Position numbers and translations under genes: made by a program. A DNA stretch of 64,000 bases from Marisa cornuarietis. Its lineage: Eukaryota; Mollusca; Gastropoda; Architaenioglossa; Ampullariidae. The stretch spans positions 186,001-250,000 of the forward strand of contig SMMW01000149.1 of assembly GCA_004794655.1 (NCBI GenBank). Direction: 5' to 3'. Position 1 is the stretch's first letter; every line of letters starts with the position of its first letter. The notes below the pieces were generated by a model. That model saw only the letters and a program-made list of their open reading frames with translations, made no database searches and was not told the origin of the DNA. Below are positions 37,016 through 50,345 of the stretch, one piece after another.

Positions 37016-37825
37016 TTATAGCGGAAGAATCATTATTAGATTGTTTCCCGAAGCAACTAGAATTCGTTTGTGTGAAAGCTACATTATATCGCAAATTATT
37101 AGTTTCTCTCAATGCACTCAAACTTTTTTTTGACTTTGGTTGCTTCTTCCTCGTAATGTAACAATGGACGATGGTGCAGATGCTGTTTACATCCTAAATC
37201 AGCTCACCAGTCTAGAGTTTAAATTACAAGCACACCTGTAACCACCACCACCACCACCACATATATATTTTGACAACCACTGCAAGGGCTTAGTTTCACA
37301 TTTGAGGATTTCTGCAGTTTCAAATTTAATATTTAACCTAAACAAAACAAGATACACTGTATCCGTTCCATACGTGTTAGAATTTTTTTGTCTTTATATC
37401 CAGTTTCGCTCAACGTCACCAAAACCTGTTTTATGCCAGAACTCTTCATTTCAAAAATCATTAAAATATATTTTGATATATCTTAAAAACCAGCCAGCAA
37501 GAGATACAGAAAAAAGTTTTTGGATCAACACATACCATCTATCGGATTCTTCATCACATTTCCTTCTGCTGAAAGCACAACAAACAAAGCTGCGGCTTAA
37601 AATTACGGATATATCGATGGCGAAATATTTATCTGTATTTTCAAAAGATCAAAAATATATTAATATATGTCTGCTCTCTCACCATAGTAAAAAGCAGTGA
37701 TTTAAGTAGCTTAGTAACTTAAGCACAACCTCCTCTTCTGTTTCATACACGTAATCTCGGTAAAAAGACAATAATCAAACTCGACCCCACTATCTTCCAG
37801 ATTAACGTGGATTAATGTAACGGGA
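36136..37825. other. Shared intergenic flank upstream of gene C
   Basis: No gene. Collinear with 24150-25445 (before gene B) and 48290-50090 (before gene D), including a (CA)n tract at 36960-37014 and the CCAGCCAGCAAGAGATACAG block that precedes each promoter. Confidence 0.75.
36960..37014. repeat. (CA)n microsatellite, intergenic
   Basis: About 27 CA units at the position corresponding to the left side of the 32654 junction. Confidence 0.95.
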
Positions 37826-37984
37826 CCTAATGTTATCTTACAAGGTACATGTCGTCCTTAACTCGGGCTCAACAATATCACTTGTTCAGACTGATTTCAA
37901 TGGCCAAGCTCAGTATTCTGTAAGGTGTGGATTGTGTTTAACGGTTCTGTTATTTTTGCTCCCTCCGCACCCGGTAATGAATAG

Positions 37985-38071
37985 TATATATAAGGAGGAA
38001 CAACTTCCTAACAGGACACAACTTCTCCTCAGCTCATCAGTTCTGCTCTAGACTACAGCTGCTGATAGAAA
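37985..38071 (+). promoter_or_regulatory. Gene C TATA box and non-coding first exon
   Basis: TATATATAAGG at 37985-37995, followed by GAACAACTTCCTAACAGGAC and a 5'UTR exon ending at the GTAAGTG donor at 38072. Only a handful of differences from the gene B promoter over about 250 bp. Confidence 0.75.
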
Positions 38072-38367
38072 GTAAGTGTCGTGTGTGAGAGAGAGAGAGA
38101 AAATGTGAATGTGTCAAATGAAGTCATCACTTTTCTCCAAATGATGAATTTCATTTAAGCGATGTCATGTGTCTGCACCCTTTTACACAAGCGTTAATTA
38201 TTATAGTTCTTTTGTGTGATTTAATTATATTCAGATTTAATGGGAACATTTTCAACATGATTTTCCGTCAAAAGAAGGATGCATTTCTTCCCTCCCTCCT
38301 TTCAGGTAGGTAGCGTAAGTAACTATTACTTACTTTTTGGTTTTGACAGAAAGTCGACAAAGACAAC

Positions 38368-41303
38368 ATGAGTGGACTTCACCTCAGTGTAGTGATAGTC
38401 GTCACGTGGGCGGCGCTCACGATGGCTCAGGTGAAAGACCCGACAAGGCAAGAGGGAGGAAAAGGTCCAGAGGTTGTGGAGGCCGTTGTGCGCCTGATCC
38501 GTCAGTCGTGCGTCTTTCCCGATGACCATCTGCTGCTCAGACGCATCGCATTCGTCGAGACCAACGACGGCCTTGACCCTAACACCTACAGGTCTGGATT
38601 TCACGGAGGCATCTGGGGAGTAAGTTCACCGTTGCAAACTGTTGAATTTTACGCTTAACGATCCCACTGCATTTAATGCATTTTATTCAGCTATCATTAG
38701 TCACTTATGTTAAGAGTTTTCATCTCCCACTCTAACGATGCGAAATATTTAACTGACTTGCTTAGAGTGTGGTGTCTTGGAACGTTTTCCTTCTCCACCA
38801 GGTCAGCGAAACTGTCTTCCGGAACACGCAGAATGACCCGAATCTAGACAAATTCTACGCCGACATCACCCAGAGGTTTGGTATTAACTGGAACACAATG
38901 AGCTGGGATGAGCTCCGCAAACCGATCTGCTCTGGACTGGCCACCGCTCTGACCATCGCCAAAGATTACAATGGGCAGCCTATCCCCTTTTCCAAGGAGG
39001 ACCAGGGTGCTTGGTATCAGAGCAACATCCATCCCCAGGACAATGCCGCCAACAACTTCTACAATAAGTCCAAGTTCATAAAGAGTAGTGAGAGTAGTGA
39101 GTACTGTATGTCTCCCGCATTTCTTGCCTTTCAAAGTTTGTCACTAAGTGTGTCTTATTTCTGCATCTTGTTTCCTTTTATTTTTATGCACGAACGCGAA
39201 GTGGGCGGTGTTGTAGATTGTTATGTGCAAGGAAAATCAAAGCTTACTTGACTCCTTGATCTAAGCATACTTTTTGCCCATTCTCGCGTACGCTGGCAAA
39301 GTCTTTCTACGGGAGCAAACTAACATGAATGCGTGGATTGCGCATACAACATAATTATGACGTCACGGGCTGTCCATTCTAGCTTTGACGTCATCACCTA
39401 GCGTCACTGAAGATCGTTGCATTAGTAAGCCGCTCGCCTCATGTGCCGTAGTAATGACACAGGTAACGTTAATCCAGAACTAGCTATTGATGGCTGATAT
39501 TGCGGGGTCCTGACGATTCAAAACAGGTGCACACTAAGGGGGTCAGGTGAGAAAGAGGTCCATGAGTTGTAGGCGGACACAAGAGTTAGATGTAGAGGGC
39601 TCGCTATAGATGTAGGTTTCACAAAGCGGTAAAATAAATCATCTGGTTCCACAGTTAAGAAAGTATAGTCCATTTCTTTACAGATGACCTGTGCAAACTC
39701 AGAAAGAAAGTAATTGTGATACTTTTCACATATATGTTTACTGCATCGTTGAGAACAGTCTAATATTTTGTTTCTTGCAGCTACACAGTCACAATTGATC
39801 TAACGTTCTTATTCAGACGAACATTTAAAAGTTAAGAATAAACTAAAATCTGGTTTTACAGTTTAGCAGTCCACAGTTAAGAATAAATGTTTACATATTT
39901 TTCCCAGATGGAAAGTGCCGTCCTAACAGCATTGACCTTGCTTTTGTGGTCGACACATCAAGTTTGAGTACAGAGGATTTTAATATTTCCAAGTCATTTG
40001 CTACTAAGTTCGTGGATTTTTTCAACATCGCCCCGGACTCGATGCAGATCGCGTTCATGACCTTCAACACAGACGCCCAGGTGTGTAGCAATAAATAGAT
40101 CAACAATACAGGCGCCAGGGTTGTTTGTGGATACAACCCTTTGTAATGTAAAGGCCTCAGCCAGTGGGAGTACATTTATTCAAGCTTTTTATTAGGAAAT
40201 TGTATGGTTGAACTGCTAATTGTTTACAATTTAATTTCTCCAAACCCCTCAGGGGTGAATGAATACAAATGTCTGATATACCTGAGGTTGCAGAGTTTAG
40301 CTGTGCACAAATGATTTTGACGAATATTCGAGTTTGTAGGGTGTCTGAAGTACAGAAATAGGGTGGGTACTCACCCAGATGTGAGGAAAGAGTACATTGC
40401 TCTGAGCTTTATGCAATGACTAGAACAAAAAATGCATCATACTAGTCCAACTGCACTGAGTTCGGGGATGCGTCGTGACGCGTTTTTTTTTTGTGAATTA
40501 AGATGCAGTTTGATTTCAACGACTACCGCACCAAGGAGGCCGTCAAGAACGCAATAGGAGGCATGGTGAGGAAATCGTGCGACACAACCACCGACAAGGC
40601 CCTCGACATTGCTGCCTCCGAACTCTTCACCCCCACACATGGCGTTCGCTCCACATCGGCAAAGGTGATAGATAGATAACATAAGAATCTGTGACCTCTT
40701 TCCTTTATTTTCAATTATTTTTAATGGTTGCCACATTCTTTCGTAATCTTGACCTATAATGAACAAATAAAAAAATAACACCCAAACAAAAAGAAACGTC
40801 GAGCATATTAATCAACCTTCTGGAACATCGAGAGAACATTGTCTGACATAGTCTTCCTACGAGTACAAGGACCAAAACGGAGTTCTGTTCCTTTTACTAT
40901 TTGTGAAAATGGTTCTAGAAGAAATCTTGTGAATCTTCATGGACTTACGCAAAGGAAATCTACAATTATCTCAAAAGAAAGAGAGAGAGAGGAGAAGAAA
41001 GTAAAATTGTTGAGAACGAGACTGAATCGCGAAAAGTAGAGGCGCGAAAGCAGACGCCGAAAATAACTTTCTTAAATCCATCCTCTTTGTCCATCCATCT
41101 TCCCTTGCAGCCCGATAGGATATCGCCTCTGTGTCCAACACTTTTTTCCCAACGTATTGAGTTTCTTGTAGCAAGTATGATGATCGCTTTATCCTTACCA
41201 TTGCACCAACAACAATTAGGACGATTGCAAACACAAATATAACGACGACGACGGTGATAATAGCAGCAAAGATGACGATGATAATAACAGTCATAACAAT
41301 GAC

Positions 41304-41335
<32 letters not shown>

Positions 41336-41564
41336 CAACGACAATGATAATAGTTGAAACGACAACGACGATAATTACATCAACGACGAGGACAATAAGA
41401 AACATAGCATCAATTAGGATGACGGAGATAATAATAACACCAGCATTAATAGCGACGACAAAATCTGCAAAGAATACGACAATAAACACAGAGACAACGA
41501 CGACGACGATAAAAAACAATGATGATAATAGCAACAACGACGAGGAAGACGATAAGAGCTGGCA

Positions 41565-41619
<55 letters not shown>

Positions 41620-41877
41620 AGGTAAGACAACACGTAGTTGAGCATCTGCTTAGAGTTGTCGTGCTCTGATTGGTGTGTAGGAACAAACCACAAGGAGATG
41701 TTGTTTTTGAATTTAAAGAATTTGTTGATCCATGTTCACCAGGTGGCGGTGTTGCTGACAGACGGTAAAGCGGGCAAGCGTTCCAGTGCGGTCAGAATCT
41801 CTAAAAAGCTCAAGGAATTAGGGGTCACTGTTTTCGTCATCGGTGCGTTACTGGAATAGCCTTGTGGTCGTTTGTCG

Positions 41878-41916
<39 letters not shown>

Positions 41917-44589
41917 ACGTATTTTTTCATAGAGCGTTATAGCGTTACATAAACAAGAGGAAGATGACATTTATCTGTAAAACTTCACATCATTTCCATT
42001 CACATAAACGACATCTTCAAGACTACGTTTTCGTACGTTTTACATGTGCAAGAGACAAAGAAGTCTCCACGGCATTTGTTTTCGTCCCACAGGTGTGGGT
42101 GATGAGGTGGAGCGTAGCGAGCTGGAGAGCTTGGCCTCTGACCCTGTGTGCACACACGTGTATCAGTTGGAGGAATACCGGGATCTTGACCTGATCCTGT
42201 CCGACATCCGTCAGATGAATTGTGAAGGTGAGCAACGCTCGTGTACAATGTACTTTTATCACGACATATTTCCGTGCAGGCTACGCTTTTGCCGCAATGT
42301 AGTTCACTACACATTGCACTACTGGTCACGACTATCGTCTGCGTCCCATCACACTTTTATCAAGTCATTCCAGGAACTACACCTGCCCCCCACCCCCACT
42401 CCCACCCCTATGATGCACCCTGCACTTTCGTTGTGACAGAGTTTGATACGCAAAGTACAATTGTCACGACACAAATCTATACACATTACACTTTTTTCCA
42501 TGTTTGAGTCTATTGATGTTTTAATGACATGTATAACTAAAATCAAGAATAGTAACATTGTACAGACATATTAGTACGAATATAGAATAGAGACTGGAGG
42601 CGCTTGGTGTGCCTAAGCATAAGCAATAGACAGAGCGATGAAGAGAGAAAGATACGAATTAACTGAACTGTTAATATGCTAATAAAGTAGCACGAACGCG
42701 ATGTGGGCGGTTTTGTAGATTGTTATGTGCAAGGCAAATCGAAGCTGACTGGACTGCGTGGTCTAAACGTACTCTCGCGTAAGCTGGCAGTGGTTCTACG
42801 GGACCAATCTGACATGGATGTGTAGATCGAACACACAACATAATTATGACGTCACGGGCTGTAATTCAACGTCATCACCTAGCGTCACTAAAGATCGTTG
42901 CGTTAGTAAACCGCTCGCCCCATGTGCCGTAGTAATGACACAGGTAACGTTAAGCCAGGACTAGCTATTGATGGCTGATATTGCGGGATTCTGACAACTC
43001 AAACACTAAGGGGGTCAGGTGAAATAAGAGGTCCATCATTGGTAGGCGGGACACAGAGCTAGATGTAGAGGGCTCGCTATAGCTGTAGGTTCCAAACAGG
43101 GGTAAACTAAATCATCTGGTTCATAATAACTACGATTAAGTTCTTCTTGGAGAGTCTACCTACTTCCACTGAATAAACATTTACCCTCCACACACACACA
43201 CACACACAAAGAAAGAAAGAAAGAGAGAGAGAGCTAAAGGCGTCCTGAGTCCAATCTTCCACAAAATAGTCAAGAATTGGCCGTAACGGGCCAAACCATC
43301 ACATTACCTAAGCATTTCACTCCCGCCTCTCCAACGATTTATCTTTTGCTTGTACAGAGCTGTGTTCGTCACAGAAAACTTAGGCTTAGGAGAATAAAAT
43401 AACTTTTAAACGAATATCATTTCCTCGAGATATCTGAAGTTGTCCTTGTTTTTGCTAATGCAGTGCATATAAGAACGAGTTAACATCTGATCTTTCCTTG
43501 CTTCACAACGCGCAGCTATTCACGAAGTCTTGACATTTCAGTTCCACAGTAAAGAATGAAGTATAGTCCATTCCTTTACAGATGACCTGTGCACAGTCAG
43601 AAAGCACGTAACTGTGATACTGTTCGCAAATGTTGAGTGCATTGTTGAGAACAATCTAATATCTCTGCTTCTTGCAGATACACAGCGCCCAGTTACGATG
43701 GATCTAACATTCTTTTTCAGACGTACATTAAACAGTTGAAAACGAATGTCTATGCTTTTACAGCTTAGCAGTCCACAGTTAAGAGCAAATGTCAACCTAT
43801 TTTTCCCAGCTGGAAAGTGCGGAGCTAAAAACATTGACCTTGCTTTTGTGGTCGACACATCATCAAGTTTAAGTGAAGAGGATTTTAAGAGTTCCAAGAC
43901 ATTCGCTTCCAACATCGTGGATTTTTTCAACATCGCCCCGGACTCGATCCAAGTCGCTTTCCTGACCTTCAGCTCAGACGTCCAGGTGTGTAACAATAAA
44001 TAGATCAACAATACAGGCGTCAGGGTTGTTTGTGGATACAACCCTTTATAATGTAAAGGCCTCAGCCAGTGGGAGTACATTTATTCAAGCTTTATATTAG
44101 GAAATTGCATGAAAAAGCTACTGCTAATTGTGTACAATTTCATTTCTCCAAACCCCTCACGGGGTGAATGAATACAAATGTCTGATATATCTGAGGTTGC
44201 AGAGTTTATCTGTTCAACAATGATTTTGACTTCTTCCTCTGAATGTTCGAGTTTGTAGGCTTTCTGGATGACAGAAATAGAGTGGGTACATGTGAGGAAA
44301 GAGTACATTGCACTGAGCGTTATGCAATCATTAGAAAACAATACATCGTACTAGTCCAACTGCCTTTTGCTCGGCGTTGCGGTGTGACGCGTTTGGTATT
44401 TTTTGTGTGTTAAGATGCAGTTTGATTTCAACAAATACCCCTCCAAGGCGGCCGTCAAGAAGGCCATAGAAGACGTGGTGAAGAAACCGGGCAAAACAGC
44501 CACCGACAAGGCCCTCGACTTTGCTGCCTCGCAACTCTTCACCGCCGCACGTGGCGTTCGCCCCAACTCGGCAAAGGTGAGCGAAAGAC

Positions 44590-44639
<50 letters not shown>

Positions 44640-46334
44640 TTCCTGTTTTGACGTGTATAAAAGAACTTAGGAACAATGACGTTTTATACACATTTGTGCA
44701 AGAATATAGTAACAGATAGACGGATAGATATGGCTGGCACTTGAATTCCGGTGGTCATATATTCATACATTTACGCGAAAAAATTCCCCCTTATATTGAT
44801 CAAGTTATACATTACTGAAACAAAGAGATGTTGGGAAAATGGTAAACAAATCTCAACAGTAATAACAAATAACATAAGAGTTTGCGACCTCTTTCCTTTC
44901 TTTTTTTTATTATCTTTAATGGCTGTGACCATCTTTTCTTATCTTGACCTATACGGAACAGAAAGAAAAACCCATCCAATCAAAAACAAACGTTTAGCAA
45001 ATCTATCGAGAAGAAAGTAAAGTTGTTGAGAACGAGACTGAATCACGAAAAGTAGAGGCGCGAAAGCAGACGCCGAAAATAACTTTCTTAAATCCATCCT
45101 CTTTGTCCGTCCATCTTCCCTTGTAGCCCGATAGGATATCGTCACTTTTTCTCAATGGGTTGAGTTTCTTGTAGCAAATATGATGATCGCTTTATCCTTA
45201 CTATCGCCACCAACAATAATTATAATTACGACGACAGCGGATACAACCATAACGACAATGACGGAGATAATAGCAGCAAAGATGCAATAATAATAATAAT
45301 AATAATGACAACGACAATAGTTGCAACATCAACGACGAGGACAATAAGAAACATAGCACCAGTTAGAATGACGGAAATAGCATTAATAGCGACGACAAAA
45401 TTCTCAAGGATTACGAAAATAAGCACAGAGACAACGACGACGACGATAAAAAACAATGATGATAAACAGCAGACACGATGAAGAAGACGACAAGAGCTGC
45501 CGCTCCTGCTGCAGGTGAGACAACACGTAGTTGAGAATCTGTTTAGAGTTGTCGTGCTCTGACTGGTGTGTAGGAACAAACAGCAAAGAGATGTTGTTTT
45601 TGAATTTAAAGAATTTGTTCATCCATGTTCACCAGGTGGCAGTGTTGCTGACAGACGGTAACGCGGACAACCGTGCTGGTGCGGTCAGCAACTCTCAAAA
45701 GCTCAAGGACTTAGGAGTCACTCTTTTCGTCATCGGTGCGTCACTGGAGTAGCCTTGTGGTCGTTTGTCTGTCTGTCCGTCTGTCACGTATTTTTTCATA
45801 GTGCGGTAAAGCGTTACATAAACCAGAGGAAGGTCACATTTTTCCGTAGGACTTCGCATCATGATCACATTCATATAAACGATATTTTTGAGACCTCTTT
45901 TATTATACGTTTTACACATTCATGAGATAACAGAGTCTCTACGACATTTTTACGTCCCACAGGTGTGGGTGAGGTGGACCGTAACGAGCTGGAGAGCTTG
46001 GCCTCTAAGCCAGTAAGCACCCACGTGCAGCAGTTGACGAACTACCGGGACCTGTACCTGATCCTGTCCGACATTCGTCAGATGTCTTGTGAAGGTGAGT
46101 GATGTTCGTGCGCAATGCACTTTTGTCACGACTGTTGTCTGTGCACCATCACACCTTTATTGTCAAGTGATTCCAAGCATTACACACTGTCATGACATGA
46201 GTCTGTACACATTACGCTTTTACCATGTTAGGCTGTACGCACATTACATTTTTGCCATGTTTGAGTACTTTGATGTTTTAATGACGTGTAATATAAAATC
46301 AAGAACAATAACATTGTACATACATTTTAGTGTG

Positions 46335-46394
<60 letters not shown>

Positions 46395-47000
46395 GAAAGA
46401 TACGAATTAACTGAAATGTTAATATGAATGTGCAGCTCCAGTCTTATCAAGTATCCTGCCACCGGTCACCGTACCAACTAATCCCCCTGTGGTGAGCGAC
46501 CTCTGACTCCTGCGCACGCATGGAGGCAGCGTTCATGGTTTTAATGTGTTCTTCTTCTAGCAATCAAAGAATATTTGGCACAGATATTTAGTCCAAGAAA
46601 GACATGGAATTTAAGCCTATATCTAACGTTAGTCCGCTTGTACAGCTTGTTTAAATTAGTCCATCAAGTATAGCCCTATGATACAAATAGCAGCTTAACA
46701 ACAACGGTGACGACGACGATAATAATAATCGCTCGACTGTTTCAGACTCTACCGGCCTCAACTGCTGCTCCTCCTCCTCCTCCTAACCCTAACTCCCCAT
46801 GCACGTATGGGCTTAAGACGGGCGATCTGTTCTACCACCCGTACCCGAATGACAGAACCAAGTTCATCCAGTGCGATCAGTTTGGCAAGTCCTTCATCAA
46901 GGACTGCCCGAAAGGCCTGATATGGAGTCAGGATGCTCTGACCTGCAACTTCCCTCGGCCAGGGGTTCTCTTGTCAGATAGACCTCGACGAAGTTTTTGA
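38368..47000 (+). CDS. Gene C: secreted lysozyme-like / double vWA / CBM14 protein, 665 aa
   Basis: Coding exons 38368-38619, 38802-39096, 39908-40080, 40503-40664, 41743-41842, 42093-42227, 43810-43985, 44415-44576, 45636-45735, 45963-46094, 46436-46491 and 46746-47000; total 1998 nt, all phases agree. Signal peptide and lysozyme-like domain (FVETNDG, GGIWGV) occupy residues 1-182. vWA1 (183-372) has one Ser deleted in the MIDAS strand (DTSSLS for DTSSSLS), so the third liganding position is Leu202; Asp301 is kept. vWA2 (373-562) has an intact Asp388 DTSSS motif and Asp492, but a Cys conserved in the other vWA copies is Ser (PVSTHV). A 19-residue Pro-rich linker and a Pro run then lead to one four-Cys CBM14 (about 600-653). 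The linker and last exons are fusions of gene A exons 8/11 and 12/13. Extracellular chitin-linked adhesion role inferred. Confidence 0.87.
41568..41620. repeat. (CTG)n trinucleotide repeat in gene C intron
   Basis: About 17 CTG units ending in CAGGTAAGAC. Longer than the homologous tract in gene B (about 8 units) and almost absent at 45503-45512. Confidence 0.95.
44591..44641. repeat. (CAGA)n microsatellite in gene C
   Basis: About 12 CAGA units just after the second copy of exon 5. Confidence 0.95.
46335..46394. repeat. (GATA)n microsatellite in gene C
   Basis: About 15 GATA units, upstream of the linker exon. A shorter version is at 30366-30391 in gene B. Confidence 0.95.
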
Positions 47001-47514
47001 TCAAGCGTTTTAGAAGAGACCGGTGATTTAAAAAAAAATTTCAGCAGCATTTTTAAAGTTCCAGTTGCAGACATATGAATTTTATGCAGCAGACAGAAAG
47101 AAATAGATCTGGATAGAGAGATAGAAGTTGCAGAGAGCAAATAGTTACATGCGTGATTCCTGAGTGCAAAACAAGGGTTATGCTTGATAACTGGTGACAG
47201 TATTTTTGTCATAATTCACTGGCACATGCCTTCGTGTCCAGCAGCTGAAAAAAGCTTAAAATGTTGTGTTTATCTGCAAATAAAAAGTCTTAAAACTGGA
47301 CATTGTTTTAAGTATATTTTCTGGTTCAAAGAATGTTTCTATAAAATAAATCTGACTGATTCCAATACGATTAATATCACAACAAAAGGTAAAGAGATTC
47401 AAAGCAAACATTCAAAGTATTTGGAGAAAATCAATGTCAACTGACAAATACAACGCTCACAGAGGGACAGGATCAACAAGTGATGATAAAAAGAGGAAAC
47501 TGCAGAGGAGTTGG

Positions 47515-47563
<49 letters not shown>

Positions 47564-48288
47564 AAAAATAATAAATGCAAAAAATTGTAAAGCGCATAGT
47601 CACACTCCTAAGGAGAACAAGACATGGGCAACATACGCAGGACAGGAAACAAACAAACAAACAAACAAACAAACAAACAAACAAACAAACAAGATATGAA
47701 CTACGAAAATAAACAATAGTACTGATGATGAATACAAACAAAGAGGAACCAAATAACAAGGACGGACAGTATCGTGGTTTTGCATACGAAAGACGATCAA
47801 GGAAGGAGCAATAAGCGGAAAAGGGGGAAGAGTGTGACCACGGACGTGTATAGGTGGATTGCTGTCTGTCTGCCGAGACCAACGCTGAGCCTCTTGCGAA
47901 GTCCTCCGCTGTTCGTCTCGGCGAGCCTTAACAATGAATGCGAATAAACCGGAAGCTTTGTAGTCAAAAGCCTCGTTTTAAGACTTAAAAAAATCGTCTG
48001 CAAGCAGTCCAGTAATACAAGTCCGTGGTGTAACAAAGAACTAGCATTGTGGGTACTGGTGTTAGGAATAATATTTAAGGAAGAGATGCGTTTTCGGTGC
48101 GCGTTTAAAGGATTCAGTAGAAGTTAGGTGGCGGATATGGACAGGGAGAGAGTTCCATTGATTCGATGCACAGCAGCTAAGAATCCTGTGGCCAAATGAT
48201 GTTCTGGTGAGAGGAATAGTAAGAAGACTGTCGTCAGACGAAGAGTTGTCTGGCTGGGACGTACGGGAAGAGCAGTTCAGAGAAATAC
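47515..48288 (-). mobile_element. LINE 3' end, antisense, copy 2
   Basis: Paralogue of 35410-36135, inserted at the same point of the shared flank, with a (GAT)n tract at 47517-47562, an (AAAC)n tract at 47648-47691 and the same body. The 48050-48280 portion is the antisense of the LINE RT C-terminal region (pieces such as CAGAACATCATTTGGCC and AGACAACTCTTCG on the minus strand). Confidence 0.75.
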
Positions 48289-49172
48289 AATTCTCTCCAC
48301 CTGCAGCCCTTACACACGTCAGCTGACATGCGAAAGGTCAACAGAAGTTAATGACGCGTACAAAGCCAACATGTTCTCGGGTGATATGTTCTGGCCATGA
48401 TTCAAAGTAAACAGTACACGCAGACAGAAGGCTTTCAATACATTTTGTGTTAATTTAGTTTGAAGAGGAAAAGAACAAAATTATTTCGTTTCTGTCATAA
48501 TTCTAACGTCACCAAACCACTAAAACCACAAGAGAATCAAAATCCCCTCCAAATATTGAAAAAAAACCCCAAAACAAATCAGAAACATCCGTAGGAAAAG
48601 AATGTAGTGCAACTAAAGACACTGAAAAGAAGCGAGTCGATAGTCACAATCTTGTCGCACACATTGAGGTGACGGTAATGATAACGACGCTTCCGACGCT
48701 GAAGATGATATGAAAGTAATGACGATGACATTGATGATGTTTCACCTACAGGTAATACATCCTAAAGTCTGATACGTTGTAACCCCCATCCCCCTACCCA
48801 AACCAACACTCCCCCCCCCCCGGACATCCTGTCACCTCTCACTAACGAAAGTCACGCGAGGTTACGTGAGCTCATTCTTTTCCACCTCTGACACAGGCTC
48901 CGACCACCCTGCGTATACGTTTTACAAACACCAGTGTTTACAATTCATTTTAGAAACATCGATACTGGTATACTTAGAAAAATTAAGCCTAAAGCAAGGT
49001 AAATATTACACGTAGATAGAGACTGATACGTAGATAATCACATGAAGGGAAGCAGAGAAAACGGAGATATATTTTTTATCCAAGAGACATCGCACATGGA
49101 AAGTAGCTGGGGGCCACTGTTTACTTCCTCGACATTCATCAGTCCCTGTAGCTGTATGCAAGCACAAGCATG

Positions 49173-49238
<66 letters not shown>

Positions 49239-50250
49239 TTGTAGAGGGAAAATAAATAGATCATTTCCCGAAGCAACCAAAAGTGGTTTGTGTGAAAGCT
49301 ACATTATATAACAAATTATTAATTTCTCTTGATACACTCAAACGTTTTTTTAAACTTTAGTATTTTCTTCCTCGTGGTGCAGCAATGAACGGCCGTGCAG
49401 CTGTTGTTTACATTCTCAATCAGCTCACCAGTCTAGAGTTTGAACTCCAAGCACACCTGTAACTACCAGCATTGACACATCATAGTCATCATCCACCGTC
49501 ATCAGTCTGTGAAATATTGTTATTTATTTATATTTATGTTATTACGATACGCTTGTTATATATTTTCACAACCACTGCAAGGGATTAGTTTCGCATTTGA
49601 GGATTTCTGCACCACTTTCAACATTCAATGTTTAACCTAAGCCCGATTCAGTCTATCCGTTCCATACATATTAAAAATTTCTTTATATATCTAGTTTCGC
49701 TAAACGCCACCAAAACCTGTTGTATTCTAGAACTATTCATTTAAAAAAAAATAATTAAAATACGCCTTTGTGTCTCTTAAAACCAGCCAGCAAGAGATAC
49801 AGAAATAAAGTTTTTGGATCAACACATTTCATTGTTCGGATTTTTCATCATTTGTTCCCGCTGAATGCACAACAAAGAAAGTTGCGGCTTAAAATTACGG
49901 ATATATCGATGGCGAAATATTTATCTGTATTTTCTTAAGATTAAAAACATATTAATATATGTCTGCTCATTCTCCATAGTAAAAAGAGAAATTGTGTTTT
50001 GTTCTTAGTAACGTAAGCACAACCTCCTCTTATTTTACCGACACGTACTGTTTTGGGTTAAAAACAATAAACAACAAAAAATCCCCGTCTTCCAGTTAAG
50101 CGTGCATGAATGTAACAGGACCTAATGTTATCTTAGCACCTGTCGTCCTCAACAATATCACTTCTTCAGACTGATTTCAACGGCCAAGCTCAGTATTCTG
50201 AAAGGTGTGGATTGTGTTTAACGGTTCTGTTATGTTTGCTCCCTCCGCAC
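48289..50250. other. Shared intergenic flank upstream of gene D
   Basis: No gene. Collinear with the flanks before genes B and C, with a (CA)n tract at 49176-49234. Confidence 0.7.
49176..49234. repeat. (CA)n microsatellite, intergenic
   Basis: About 29 CA units in the intergenic flank, equivalent to 36960-37014. Confidence 0.95.
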
Positions 50251-50264
50251 CCGGTAATGAATAA

Positions 50265-50345
50265 TATATATATTTAAAGGGGAACAACTTCGCAACAGAG
50301 GACACAACTCCTGTTCTGCTCTAGACTACAGCTGCTGACAAAAAG
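50265..50345 (+). promoter_or_regulatory. Gene D TATA region and non-coding first exon
   Basis: TATATATATTTAAAGG from 50265, in the same TGCTCCCTCCGCACCCGGTA context as genes B and C. The first exon ends at a GTAAGAG donor at 50346. The TATA motif carries an extra TTT compared with its paralogues. Confidence 0.65.

Noticed and set aside
40971..41693. Long minus-strand frame with poly-Gln, poly-Ile and poly-Val runs
   Set aside because: Made entirely by the (CTG)n and AAC/GAT low-complexity tract inside a gene C intron; no conserved domain.
47457..47882. 141-residue minus-strand frame with His and Phe-Val-Cys-Leu repeats
   Set aside because: Arises from (GAT)n and (AAAC)n tracts within a LINE 3'UTR.
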